Origin: an archaeon
GTDB taxonomy: Archaea; Nanobdellota; Nanobdellia; Pacearchaeales; GW2011-AR1
Direction of reading: 5' to 3'
Assembly: GCA_030605415.1 (NCBI GenBank)
Contig: JAUWIJ010000004.1
Span: 1-64,000, forward strand
Length of the DNA stretch: 64,000 nucleotides
A model generated the notes under the pieces. The model had not been told where the DNA came from. It did no database searches and worked only from the letters and a program-made list of their open reading frames with translations. Shown piece after piece: positions 1 to 8,923 of this stretch. A program made the position numbers and the translations under genes. Position 1 is the first letter of the stretch. Every line of letters begins with the position of its first letter.

Positions 1-41
1 ACCCTCACTGATATATTTTTTAATTAGGTTGGGGCACGCCG
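1..41 (+). repeat. 42-bp mini-element copy, truncated at window edge
   Basis: ACCCTCACTGATATATTTTTTAATTAGGTTGGGGCACGCCG matches the family consensus (first T lies outside the window). Confidence 0.75.
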
Positions 42-163
42 ACTCAGCACCGCCCGAGTCTCCGTTTCCTACTCCACCCCCTCTGAGTTCTGAGATCTGA
101 GTACTCCGTTCTTGCTAAAAGTTGTTAAAGATTATATACCAATATTTATAAAAAAACCAACCT

Positions 164-970
164 CTACTTCACACTTTTAAAATTCTTCCAAGCAACTTCA
201 AAAAGATTTTCCAATGCTTGCGCAAAGAATTGTGTATTTAGCCAAATGCCAATATCGTATGCCTGATGGACTTCATTATCATTTAGAAGCATAAACATTA
301 GCTGTTCGCTGTCAATTATCATGAATCTTGCTCGTAGGTCTTCAACATTTCGAACTTCAGCTACTTTTGAAAAATCGTTTGCAATATGTATGTTTTCTTT
401 GGAGATTGGTGCAGCTATTCTGATTGTTACCCCTCGCTTTTTTGCTTTTTCTAAGGATGGTAAAAGAATCTCTAACTTTCGACTTAATCCGTCTACGGTT
501 GTTACTAAAGTTATTGTGCTTTGTGCTTCTCTTATCAACATGTCAAGGTGATTGTAAATATTTTGTCTACCTTTCAGAGCTCCTGATAAATCTGTTGACT
601 CGATGTATTTGATTCCGTCTGAGAATAATCCAGTTAGTTCATTAAGAACTTCATCGCCTTTTAATCTTTCCAATCTCTTAGATTTTTCTTTTGCGTTGAT
701 TAAAAGATTTTTCTTTACACGTTCAACTACTTCTTCCGGTTTTAGTGCGATAAATTTGATTGGCTTACCAAGTTTCATTACGATGAATCCCTTTTTCTCT
801 AAGGACTCTAAAATGTCATAGGTTCGGGAACGTGGCACATCAGAAATTGAAGATAGTTCGCCGGCGGTTGAAGTTCCTCGAGATAGCAAGGCTGTCCAAA
901 CTTTAACCTCGTAAAGGTTTAGGTCAAATATCTTTCTTAATCTGCTTAAAAATTCCTCCTTGACTATCAT
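164..970 (-). CDS. TrmB-family HTH transcriptional regulator
   Basis: N-terminal winged HTH (NLYEVKVWTALLSRGTSTAGELSSISDVPRSRTYDILESLEKKGF) plus C-terminal effector-like domain. Confidence 0.85.
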   Translation of the reverse strand: MIVKEEFLSRLRKIFDLNLYEVKVWTALLSRGTSTAGELSSISDVPRSRTYDILESLEKKGFIVMKLGKPIKFIALKPEEVVERVKKNLLINAKEKSKRLERLKGDEVLNELTGLFSDGIKYIESTDLSGALKGRQNIYNHLDMLIREAQSTITLVTTVDGLSRKLEILLPSLEKAKKRGVTIRIAAPISKENIHIANDFSKVAEVRNVEDLRARFMIIDSEQLMFMLLNDNEVHQAYDIGIWLNTQFFAQALENLFEVAWKNFKSVK

Positions 971-1056
971 AATTATTCTAATATTGAATAGTATTTAAAT
1001 GTTTCTTTAGATTGTTTTGGAATTGAGGAGTAAAAAATGAGTTTTCCCGACGACAA

Positions 1057-3946
1057 TTATATTTTATTGAATTGGGCAGAGAAAAATTTATCTTTAATTT
1101 TTCCTTCTTCAGAGTGATTAAACTTTTTATTAGATTTGTCAAGGGAGATTGATTTTGCTCCGACCCTTTCTTTGAGGAAGTCAAGTTGAGATTTTAATTT
1201 GTCGTCGAATTCCGAAGAAATTTCTAATTCTATTTTGTCTGATTTTATGAGACTTGCTTTTTTTCGTGCTGCTTGTATTTTTCTGGAAATTTCTCTGGCG
1301 AATCCTTCTGCTTCAAGTTCTGGGGTCATAGTTGTGTCTATAGCAATTTGCAACTCTCCGATTTTATATTCTATTTTTTTTACATTGGTTTCTTCTTTAA
1401 TTATTTGAGTTAGTTCTTTGCTCAATTCTATCGGGTAATAAATTGTTGCTTTTGCAAGTGGCCATTTTAGACTAATGTGAGCCTTGTCTCGTTCTCTCAG
1501 TACCGTCGATACTATATTTTTTGCGCCCTCCATTTGTTGTTCTAATTCTTTATCGATTAATTTTTCGTTGGCTTCGGGATAATTTTCCAAATGCACAGAG
1601 TTGTTTTTATCATTTATATCTTGGTAAATTTTTTCTGTGACGAATGGAATTATGGGCGCTAAAATTTTTGTTAGTTTTTCTAAAACATATTTCAGCGTTT
1701 TTCTTGCAACCTCGTCGTTGTTGTTGAATCGGTCTCGTGAGTTTCGTATATACCAGGTTGATAAGTCGTCGATGTATTTTTTTGCGAAGGCACAGGCTTT
1801 TATTGTGTTATATTTTTCCAGATTTTCTTGGACTGTTTTGTTTAGTTCTTCGGTTCGTGATATTATCCATCTGTCCATTATTGGGAGTCTGGAGTCTGGA
1901 GTCTGGAGTTCGGAGTCAGATGGTTGCTGGTAGTCTTGGTAGAAATTTGAAACGTTGTATAGTAGGAGTATGACTTTTTTATAGATTTCTTCGAGGCCTT
2001 TTTCCGAGAAGTTAAGATTTTCCCCTCCGACAACTGGGGATGCGAGTATGTAGAATCTTAAAGCATCTGCTCCATATTTGTCCAGAACTTTCAGCGGGTC
2101 CGGATAGTTGTTTAGAGACTTTGACATTTTCTTTCCATCTTCGGCTTGTATAACTCCCGTCGTTAAAACGTTTTCGAATGGGATTTTGTCGAAGAGGATT
2201 GCTGAGAGTGCCATCATATAATAGAACCATGCTCGTGTTTGTGCGATATATTCTGTTACAAATTGCGCTGGGAAATTTTTATCGAAGTATTTTTTGTTCT
2301 CAAATGGGTAGTGAAATTGTGCAAATGTCATGGCGCCTGATTCGAACCAGCAATCTAAAACTTCGGGGATTCGTGTGTATTCTTCTCCGTCGATTTTTAG
2401 TTTAATTCTGTCTAAACAATCTTTATGTAAATCAATTTTTTTTGGTAATTTTTTTGCAAACCGTTTCAATTCTTCAATTGAGCCGAGAACTTTTATTTTG
2501 CCTGATTTGGATTTCCAAATGGGAATTGCAGTTGCCCAGTATCGGTTTCGTGTGATGTTCCAGTCTGGTGCGGTTGAGATGTTGTGTTGCATTCGTCCTT
2601 CTTTGAGGTATTCTGGAATCCAGTTTATTTCGAGATTTAGTTTTAGAAGTTTGTTTTTGATTTTCTGAATATTAACAAACCATGCAGGGAGTGCTCGGTA
2701 GATTAGTTTGGTGTGGCATCGGTAGCAGAAGGGATATTCGTGTTCCATTTTTCTTGACATAATTGCTTTGCCTGATTTTTTTAGGTTAATTACTATTTGT
2801 TCGTTTGCATCATGGACGAGTTGTCCCGCATATTCTTTGACCTCGTCGGTGAATTTTCCGTTTTCGTCGACGGGTTGCACCATCGGGATATTATATTTTC
2901 TTGCTATGGCGTTGTCGTCTTCTCCGAACGCGGGTGCGATGTGGACGATTCCAGTTCCCTCTTCGGCCGTTACGAAATCTCCGAGAATGAACTGAAATGA
3001 GTTTGGGTTGTCTTTAAAATATGGGAATAATGGTTCGTATTTTTTACCCTCAAGTTTTTTACCCTTGACTTCTTTCGTTATTGTGTATTCGTCTTCGGAT
3101 TTATAGAATGTCGAGATTAACTCTTTTGCTAAGATGTAGGTATTGCCGTCGGACTTGTCTTTCACATATGCATAAGTTAGTTTCGGATTTACTGCTAATG
3201 CCAAATTCGAGGGAAGTGTCCAAGGAGTTGTTGTCCATGCGATGGCGTAAACATTTCCTTTGGAAATATTTAAGTCCGCTTCGCTGGTAGTCCGCTTCGC
3301 TGGTAGTCCGCTCGGGAGGGTCTATTAGTTTAAATTTTACCGTTATTGTTAAATCTTTTATAATTTTATAGGAGTTGTCCATTGCGATTTCTGATTTTGC
3401 TAAAGGTGTCGAACATCGTGGGCAGTACATTAAAACTTTTTCGCCTTCATATAAATAACCTTTTTTGTAGAGTTGTTTGAATGCCCACCAGACCGACTCG
3501 ATGTAGTTTGTGTCCATTGTTTTGTAGCCACCTTCCCAGTCCACCCATCTTCCAATTCTGTCGATGTATATTTTCCAATCGTCAGCATAAGTCAAAACTT
3601 TACTTCGGCAATAGTCGTTGAATTTTTTAATGCCCATTTTTTCAATTTCATCTTTAGAATTTATACCCAAATCTTTTTCGGCGATGTTCTCAATTGGGAG
3701 TCCATGACAATCCCAGCCCCATGTTCGCTTAACATATCGACCTTGCATTGTAAAAAATCTTGGGAAAACGTCTTTTAAAATTGAAGGAAGTAGACTTCCG
3801 TAGTGAGGGAGGCCTGTTGCGAATGGTGGTCCGTCGTAGAATATATAGGGTTTGCCTTTTTCGGTTTTCTTTAGTGATGCTTCAAATATTTTTTTACTTT
3901 TCCAAAATTGGAGGATTTCTTTTTCAATGTCTTTGATTTCTGCCAT
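1057..3946 (-). CDS. ileS: Isoleucyl-tRNA synthetase, interrupted by a +1 frameshift at a 16-bp tandem repeat near 3275-3312
   Basis: Two ORFs in adjacent frames (3101..3946 and 1057..3204) carry the N- and C-terminal IleRS parts: PYIFYDGPPFATGLPHYG, WDCHGLPIE, KMSKSLNNYPDP. Confidence 0.93.
1883..1920. repeat. Heptamer tandem repeat (GAGTCTG)n inside ileS, in frame
   Basis: gagtctggagtctggagtctggagttcggagtcag, translated as PSDSELQTPDSRLP before IMDRWIISR. Confidence 0.8.
3275..3312. repeat. 16-bp tandem repeat (TCCGCTTCGCTGGTAG)x2 + TCCGCT causing the ileS frameshift
   Basis: Direct reading; removal of one 16-bp unit fuses the two ileS frames. Confidence 0.92.
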
Positions 3947-3984
3947 AAGGATTTGTGGGGATTGGGTTATTTAAGATTTTGGGG
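3927..3984. repeat. 58-bp perfect direct repeat, copy 1 (ileS start codon region plus upstream)
   Basis: atgtctttgatttctgccataaggatttgtggggattgggttatttaagattttgggg identical at 4765-4822. Confidence 0.95.
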
Positions 3985-4029
3985 GATGGGTTGGTTGGGA
4001 TTTGTTGTGTAGTTTTTGATTTTGTTTTT

Positions 4030-4099
4030 AAGTCATTTGTCTTAATACTATAAAGACAGGTGTCTTAATTATGGAAAAGTATTTAAAGACAGGTGTCTT
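4030..4099. promoter_or_regulatory. Repeated palindromic operator-like sites AAGACAGGTGTCTT upstream of nucleotidyltransferase gene
   Basis: AAGACAGGTGTCTT at 4053-4066 and 4086-4099, variant AAGTCATTTGTCTT at 4030-4043. Confidence 0.6.
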
Positions 4100-4127
4100 A
4101 ATGCTTTAAATTAAAGGAGTTAGTGAA

Positions 4128-4751
4128 ATGCTAAATAAGGAATTGTTGTCGTATGCGAGTTATTTTGTGTCTTTTCTGATAGACAATTTAGGTGAGCGTG
4201 TGGATAATGTGAATAGGATAATTTTGTTTGGTAGCGTAGTCAGGGAAGAGGCGACGAAGAAGAGTGATGTTGATTTTTTTATTGATGTTAAAAGAAATAG
4301 CGTTGGGTTTAAGAAAATAATTGAGAGGATTGAAAAGGATTTTTACGAGAGTAGAGAGGGTTTGTTGTTTAAGGTTAGGGGGGTGGATAATAAGGCGAAC
4401 GTTAAAGTTGGGAAGTTGGACGAGTGGGGAGATTTAAGAGAGGGTTTGATTGAGAATAATATTGTGTTGTTTGGGAGAAATGTTGTTGAGGGACGACAGG
4501 GGGATAAAGAGGAGAGAGTTGAATATTTGATAATGTCTTGGGAAAAAGTTGAGAAGAATAGGGGGGCTTTTTTAAATAAGTTATATGGATTTAATACTGG
4601 TGGGAAAAAGTATGAGGGTTTGTTGGAAAAGTTTGGAGGGAGGAGAATTGGTAAGAGTTGTGTTATGGTGCCGAGGTTTGCGTCGGGGGAAATTGACAAG
4701 TTGTTTAAGAAGTATGTTGTTAAGGTGAGAGTGATGAATGTTTTGGTTTAG
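4128..4751 (+). CDS. Nucleotidyltransferase (MNT-like) domain protein
   Basis: IILFGSVVREEATKKSDVDFFIDV = GSx10-13(D/E)xD signature. Confidence 0.8.
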   Translation: MLNKELLSYASYFVSFLIDNLGERVDNVNRIILFGSVVREEATKKSDVDFFIDVKRNSVGFKKIIERIEKDFYESREGLLFKVRGVDNKANVKVGKLDEWGDLREGLIENNIVLFGRNVVEGRQGDKEERVEYLIMSWEKVEKNRGAFLNKLYGFNTGGKKYEGLLEKFGGRRIGKSCVMVPRFASGEIDKLFKKYVVKVRVMNVLV

Positions 4752-4764
4752 GATTTTTTGTTTG

Positions 4765-4822
4765 ATGTCTTTGATTTCTGCCATAAGGATTTGTGGGGAT
4801 TGGGTTATTTAAGATTTTGGGG
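4765..4822. repeat. 58-bp perfect direct repeat, copy 2
   Basis: Identical to 3927-3984; includes a duplicated ileS start (minus-strand ORF 4581..4784 begins MAEIKDI). Confidence 0.95.
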
Positions 4823-4831
4823 AGCAACATC

Positions 4832-4933
4832 GCGATTAAGAGAAGTTCGCGAAGCGAATTTGGGAAATTTCTGCAAGAAATTTCCTCTTAATCGCTGTTA
4901 TACGTTTTTTCTTGCAGAAAAAACGTATAACAG
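4832..4933. repeat. Multi-hairpin palindromic structure
   Basis: 11-bp outer stem GCGATTAAGAG/CTCTTAATCGC enclosing TTCGC/GCGAA and GGAAATTTCT/AGAAATTTCC hairpins, followed by an 18-bp perfect hairpin CTGTTATACGTTTTTTCT-TGC-AGAAAAAACGTATAACAG. Confidence 0.85.
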
Positions 4934-4945
4934 AGCCAACAATTT

Positions 4946-5134
4946 TTATTCAAATCTATCTAATTTAGAAACATGCATCAATCCATAAATAATCAATATA
5001 ATTGCGATTAAATAACTAATGCGAGAAAAAAGAGATTCCTTAAAGGGGATATCATCAAATAATAATAATGTTCCCATAATTAACATAGCAATTCCCATAA
5101 TTTTTATCTCTTTTTTTGCTGGATAAGTTTTCAT
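4946..5134 (-). CDS. Small membrane protein (62 aa)
   Basis: Two hydrophobic segments. Confidence 0.5.
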   Translation of the reverse strand: MKTYPAKKEIKIMGIAMLIMGTLLLFDDIPFKESLFSRISYLIAIILIIYGLMHVSKLDRFE

Positions 5135-5205
5135 AATTTTGATTTATATTATTAATTATTTAAATGTTTCTAAAAATTGTTGGCGAGTAATATTGAATAT
5201 AACAT

Positions 5206-5237
5206 AAGATTATCGATAGTTTATTATCGATAATCTT
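5206..5237. terminator. 13-bp perfect hairpin downstream of dphB
   Basis: AAGATTATCGATA-gtttat-TATCGATAATCTT; terminator or operator role is inferred. Confidence 0.45.
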
Positions 5238-5262
5238 CTAATACGAGATATAAAGTATAGTC

Positions 5263-6042
5263 TTACTCCCCAAATTCTTTCAACGCTTTCTCCTCTAAAA
5301 AATGTAACTTCGCCGGAATAATTAGGCAAAATGGCATCTCAATTCGGCGTTCGGATGGTCGGATGCTTCGCTGGTCGGTGGGTCGGGGGACAGACTCTCG
5401 GTGTTCGGTGCAGGCAAGGTTTTCGGGGCTATCATAAAATATTTTTTGCTTCGGCGTTCCAGCATTCGAGATTGCGACGATTTTTTCGGGGAGTTTCATT
5501 CCCTTAACAGATTCCAAAAGTTGTTCAATTGCTGAGGAGATTTCTAATCCGATGTCGGTTAAAATTAGAGTGTGAGCGTTGATAGATTGGTTTTCTTTGA
5601 CGTAGTCTATAAATGATGTCGGCTTGTTTGTGTGTTCTGCCCAGTTTGGCATAGAGGCGGTTTTCCCGAATTTGTAAAGGGAGAGTCCGGTTTCTGCGAT
5701 TGTTGTTAGGATTGATGCGTTGTGGAAAATTCGATATGGGATTTTTTGCTTTTTGGCTTCGAGGATTAATTGCATGTGAGTTGTTGCGGAAAGGGCGTCG
5801 CCGTAAACGAGAAGTGCAACATCTGTATTTTTTGCTTTTTTAAGGATTGATTCGTCTTCGACTTTTTGTCTGTCGAGTTCTTGAATTTTTAGATTGTATG
5901 TCTCTTCTAGTTCTCGAGTTGAATAAGGAAAATTTACAGTATAGTTTTCCAAATAGATTTTGTCGCAGGTTTTTAGGATTTCGAGGGCGTCTGCTGAGAT
6001 TGAGTTTTTGTTCATGCCTGTTCCGATTAGGTAGAATGCCAT
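5263..6042 (-). CDS. dphB: Diphthine synthase
   Basis: MAFYLIGTGMNKNSISADALEILKTCDKIYLENYT; VYGDALSATTH; MPFCLIIPAKLHFLEEKAL. Confidence 0.92.
   Translation of the reverse strand: MAFYLIGTGMNKNSISADALEILKTCDKIYLENYTVNFPYSTRELEETYNLKIQELDRQKVEDESILKKAKNTDVALLVYGDALSATTHMQLILEAKKQKIPYRIFHNASILTTIAETGLSLYKFGKTASMPNWAEHTNKPTSFIDYVKENQSINAHTLILTDIGLEISSAIEQLLESVKGMKLPEKIVAISNAGTPKQKIFYDSPENLACTEHRESVPRPTDQRSIRPSERRIEMPFCLIIPAKLHFLEEKALKEFGE
5345..5422. repeat. GGTCGG-type heptamer repeat tract inside dphB, in frame
   Basis: ggcgttcggatggtcggatgcttcgctggtcggtgggtcggggg...ggtgttcggtgcagg, encoding ACTEHRESVPRPTDQRSIRPSERR. Confidence 0.75.
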
Positions 6043-6107
6043 GTTGTGGAATAGAGAAGAAAGGTTTTAAGGTTAACGGACATGAGCGATGACTTAACAT
6101 CGAAGAT

Positions 6108-6238
6108 GTTGGAGTCGGTGGTCGGAGTTCGGACGCTTCGCTGGTCGGTAGTCGGGGGCAGGGTTTTCGGAAGCGGGGGGGTTCTAAGTTCTAAGAGCGA
6201 AGCGGTCTGAGTTCTGAGTTCTGAGAGCAGAGAGAAAT
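6108..6238. repeat. Intergenic heptamer repeat cluster (GGTCGGA and GAGTTCT types)
   Basis: gtcggtggtcggagttcggacgcttcgctggtcggtagtcgg...ttctaagttctaagagcgaagcggtctgagttctgagttctgag. Confidence 0.85.
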
Positions 6239-6268
6239 GTTTATATATAACATATTGTTAGTATTTGC

Positions 6269-6775
6269 ATGGTGGGTTTGAAAATTGAGTTAGGGAAGAA
6301 AAATATTACTTTGATAGTTTTGTTAGTTGCTGTTTTGGTCGTCGGTGTTGTTTATGCTTTGACACCAGGAGTTGCTCCAAATCCCGGGCACTTAATAACA
6401 GAAGTTGCTCCTCCAGCTGGTTGTGGTGCTGGACAGGTTTTAAAATGGAGTGGAAGCAGTTGGGGTTGTGTTGTTTTACCTGTTGATACGGATACAAACA
6501 CGTGGAGACCAGCCCAAAAATTAGCTATTTCCGGGCAGACTTTATCAATAACAGATGGAGGTTCAGTGACTTTGCCTGGCAGTACGCTGTCAATTGTTAA
6601 ATATAGTGGTGGTGGGTGCGATAACTGTCCATGTGGTTATCATACATACCAGAGGGTGCGTCATTGTATTCAATCTTGTGCTGGTCATGTATGTAGTCCT
6701 GCTACTGCCAATGTATTGTTAACCTGCTATTCTGATCCAGGAAGCCCTGATTGGATAATGTATTGTATTGAGTAG
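6269..6775 (+). CDS. Secreted / surface protein with Cys-rich C-terminus (tail-fibre-like GAGQVLKWSGSSWGC motif)
   Basis: N-terminal signal anchor, AGCGAGQVLKWSGSSWGCVVLPVDTDTNTW. Confidence 0.5.
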   Translation: MVGLKIELGKKNITLIVLLVAVLVVGVVYALTPGVAPNPGHLITEVAPPAGCGAGQVLKWSGSSWGCVVLPVDTDTNTWRPAQKLAISGQTLSITDGGSVTLPGSTLSIVKYSGGGCDNCPCGYHTYQRVRHCIQSCAGHVCSPATANVLLTCYSDPGSPDWIMYCIE

Positions 6776-7116
6776 AGAAAAAATATCATCAACTTTATTT
6801 TCTTTCAAAAAATCTTTTAACCAACTCAATTCTAAAATCGCCTCTGCAAAATTTTAAATACATCTCAAAATAATATACAATTTATCGCAATAGTCTTTAT
6901 AAATTTGGATTTGGTTTTGGGGTTATGATTATTAGAATTGTTGAATTACATAAAAGGACAGAGAAAGTTCTGAAGTAAAATTAATTATAAATCATAGAAA
7001 TCTGCAATAAATCTTAAAATAATTTTAAGAAATATTATGTTTCTAAAATTAACAAAAATTACATTTTTTTTATAAAAATAGTTAATTTTATAAATGGTTA
7101 ATACATTACCCTGTTA

Positions 7117-7370
7117 TGCCAACAAAATATGATGTGTTTGCATAAGTTATAGAGAAAGCTCCGTGCAAACCCAAGGATTTGAAATTTTATAAGCTAATTT
7201 ACTCTCATCTTAATTCTTTGATTAAGGATAAGTGGATTAAAAAAAACAAACAAGGTTTATTAAATCCAATAAAAAACCCTGAAACAAAATTTATATTTGA
7301 AAAATTATCTGTTATAGAAACAAGACACTTTAATGTAAGCGAAGAAGATTATACTAAAGTTAATGTGTAG
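7117..7370 (+). pseudogene. Degraded ORF (in-frame TAA) upstream of the ATPase cassette
   Basis: MPTKYDVFA*VIEKAPCKPKDLKFYKLIYSHLNSLIKDKWIKKNKQGLLNPIKNPETKFIFE... Confidence 0.5.
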
Positions 7371-7415
7371 TTTAAGATTAGTAAAACTTATAAAGAGCTA
7401 TATTCTTTATATCTT

Positions 7416-8582
7416 ATGTATATTCAAAGAGAAATCCAGAAAAAATTTGAAAAAATTAAAAAAGTTTATTCAATTGTTGCGATGGTTGGAGCAAGGCAGG
7501 CAGGCAAAACTACTTTTTTAAAAGAGAATGTTTCTGCATCTGATTATTCCTATTTATTATTTGATGACCCGGATATTAAAGAGTTATTTGAAAATGATAT
7601 CAAAAGTTTTGAATCCCAATATCTTGCTAAAAACAGGATTTCAGTTTTAGATGAAATTCATTATTGTTCTGATGCAGGGCAGAAATTAAAATACTTGGCA
7701 GACAGCGGGTATAAATTATGGATAACCTCTTCATCAGAAATGATTTTAGGAGAAAAAGTGCTTTCTTTTTTAGTTGGAAGAGTTTCAATTTTAAAACTAT
7801 ACCCATTTTCTTTAAGCGAATTTCTAAAATCAAAAAATCAAAAAGTTGTCTCAGATAAAATTATCAAGAGAGCGATTCTTGAGCATATGACTTATGGAGG
7901 ATATCCTAAAGTTATAACTAACAAAGATATAGAATTAAAAAAAATTATCCTTAGAGATATTTATACAACAATGATTTTAAAAGATGTGGCAAATACTTTT
8001 TCAATTAGTGATATTAGCTCTCTTGAGAAATTTGCAAAATATATTTCTTATAATATTGGGAATGTCTTTTCATATGAAAATATTTCTAATAATCTTGATA
8101 TGCCTTTTCAGACAATTAAAAAGTATTTAGATGCCATGGAAAAAAGTCATTTAATTATCAGAATCCTGCCATTTTATAAAAATAAACTGAAAGAGATTGT
8201 CAAGCAACCAAAAATTTACTTTATTGATAATGGATTGAGGAATGCTGTTTTAAATGATTTTAAAAGTGAAGTTTATGGGAATGTTTTTGAAAATTATGTT
8301 TTAACCGAATTATTGAAAATGGGAAAAACCTTAAAATATTGGAGAACAAAAGCAGGGGCAGAGGTAGATTTTATTCTTGAAGATGGGTTGGAAACAATCC
8401 CCATTGAAGTGAAAATTAATGCTAAACCCAATAAGGTTGAAAAATCCCTGAAGAGTTTTATTGAAACTTACAATCCTAAAAAAGCATTTGTTATAACTTA
8501 CAAAGGCAAGAAAGGAGAAATAAAAGTCGGGAATTGCAAAGTTGTCTTTACTAATATTCTTGAATTAAAAAAATTGATTTAA
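7416..8582 (+). CDS. AAA ATPase with DUF4143-like C-terminal domain
   Basis: Walker A VGARQAGKTTFL, SVLDEIHYC, C-terminal YWRTKAGAEVDFILE...PIEVK nuclease-like motif. Confidence 0.85.
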   Translation: MYIQREIQKKFEKIKKVYSIVAMVGARQAGKTTFLKENVSASDYSYLLFDDPDIKELFENDIKSFESQYLAKNRISVLDEIHYCSDAGQKLKYLADSGYKLWITSSSEMILGEKVLSFLVGRVSILKLYPFSLSEFLKSKNQKVVSDKIIKRAILEHMTYGGYPKVITNKDIELKKIILRDIYTTMILKDVANTFSISDISSLEKFAKYISYNIGNVFSYENISNNLDMPFQTIKKYLDAMEKSHLIIRILPFYKNKLKEIVKQPKIYFIDNGLRNAVLNDFKSEVYGNVFENYVLTELLKMGKTLKYWRTKAGAEVDFILEDGLETIPIEVKINAKPNKVEKSLKSFIETYNPKKAFVITYKGKKGEIKVGNCKVVFTNILELKKLI

Positions 8583-8872
8583 TCTGAAAAACAATTTATA
8601 ACTCACGCCCTATTCCAAACAAATGTCATCAAAAGAATAAAGCCAAAGGAAACGCTTTTATTTTCGGATATTCTGAGAGAAACTTGGTCTTTAGCTTAAA
8701 ATAAAAACAACAACATCAACTTTATTTTACTTTTAAAAATCTGTCAAAAATGTTTTCCACTGAAAAATAAAATTTAAAATAAATTTTTACCAACTCAATT
8801 CTAAAGTCGCCTCTGGCAAATTTTAAATACATCTTAAATTATTATACAATAAATTTGGTTTTGGCTTTAGGT

Positions 8873-8923
8873 CGGACAGAGATTTTATAAAAGCTATTGA
8901 TATATAATCCTAATGGGTGAATT
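8873..8923 (+). promoter_or_regulatory. Conserved leader/promoter, copy 1 (TTTTATAAAAGC)
   Basis: CGGACAGAGATTTTATAAAAGCTATTGATATATAATCCTAATGG nearly identical to the sequence before 14566. Confidence 0.7.

Noticed and set aside
3240-3330. Programmed ribosomal frameshifting in ileS
   Set aside because: The frame change coincides with an extra 16-bp repeat unit and no slippery heptamer is needed; repeat copy-number change is simpler
4581-4784. Minus-strand ORF beginning MAEIKDI
   Set aside because: Its start is the duplicated ileS 5' end; the rest is antisense to the nucleotidyltransferase gene
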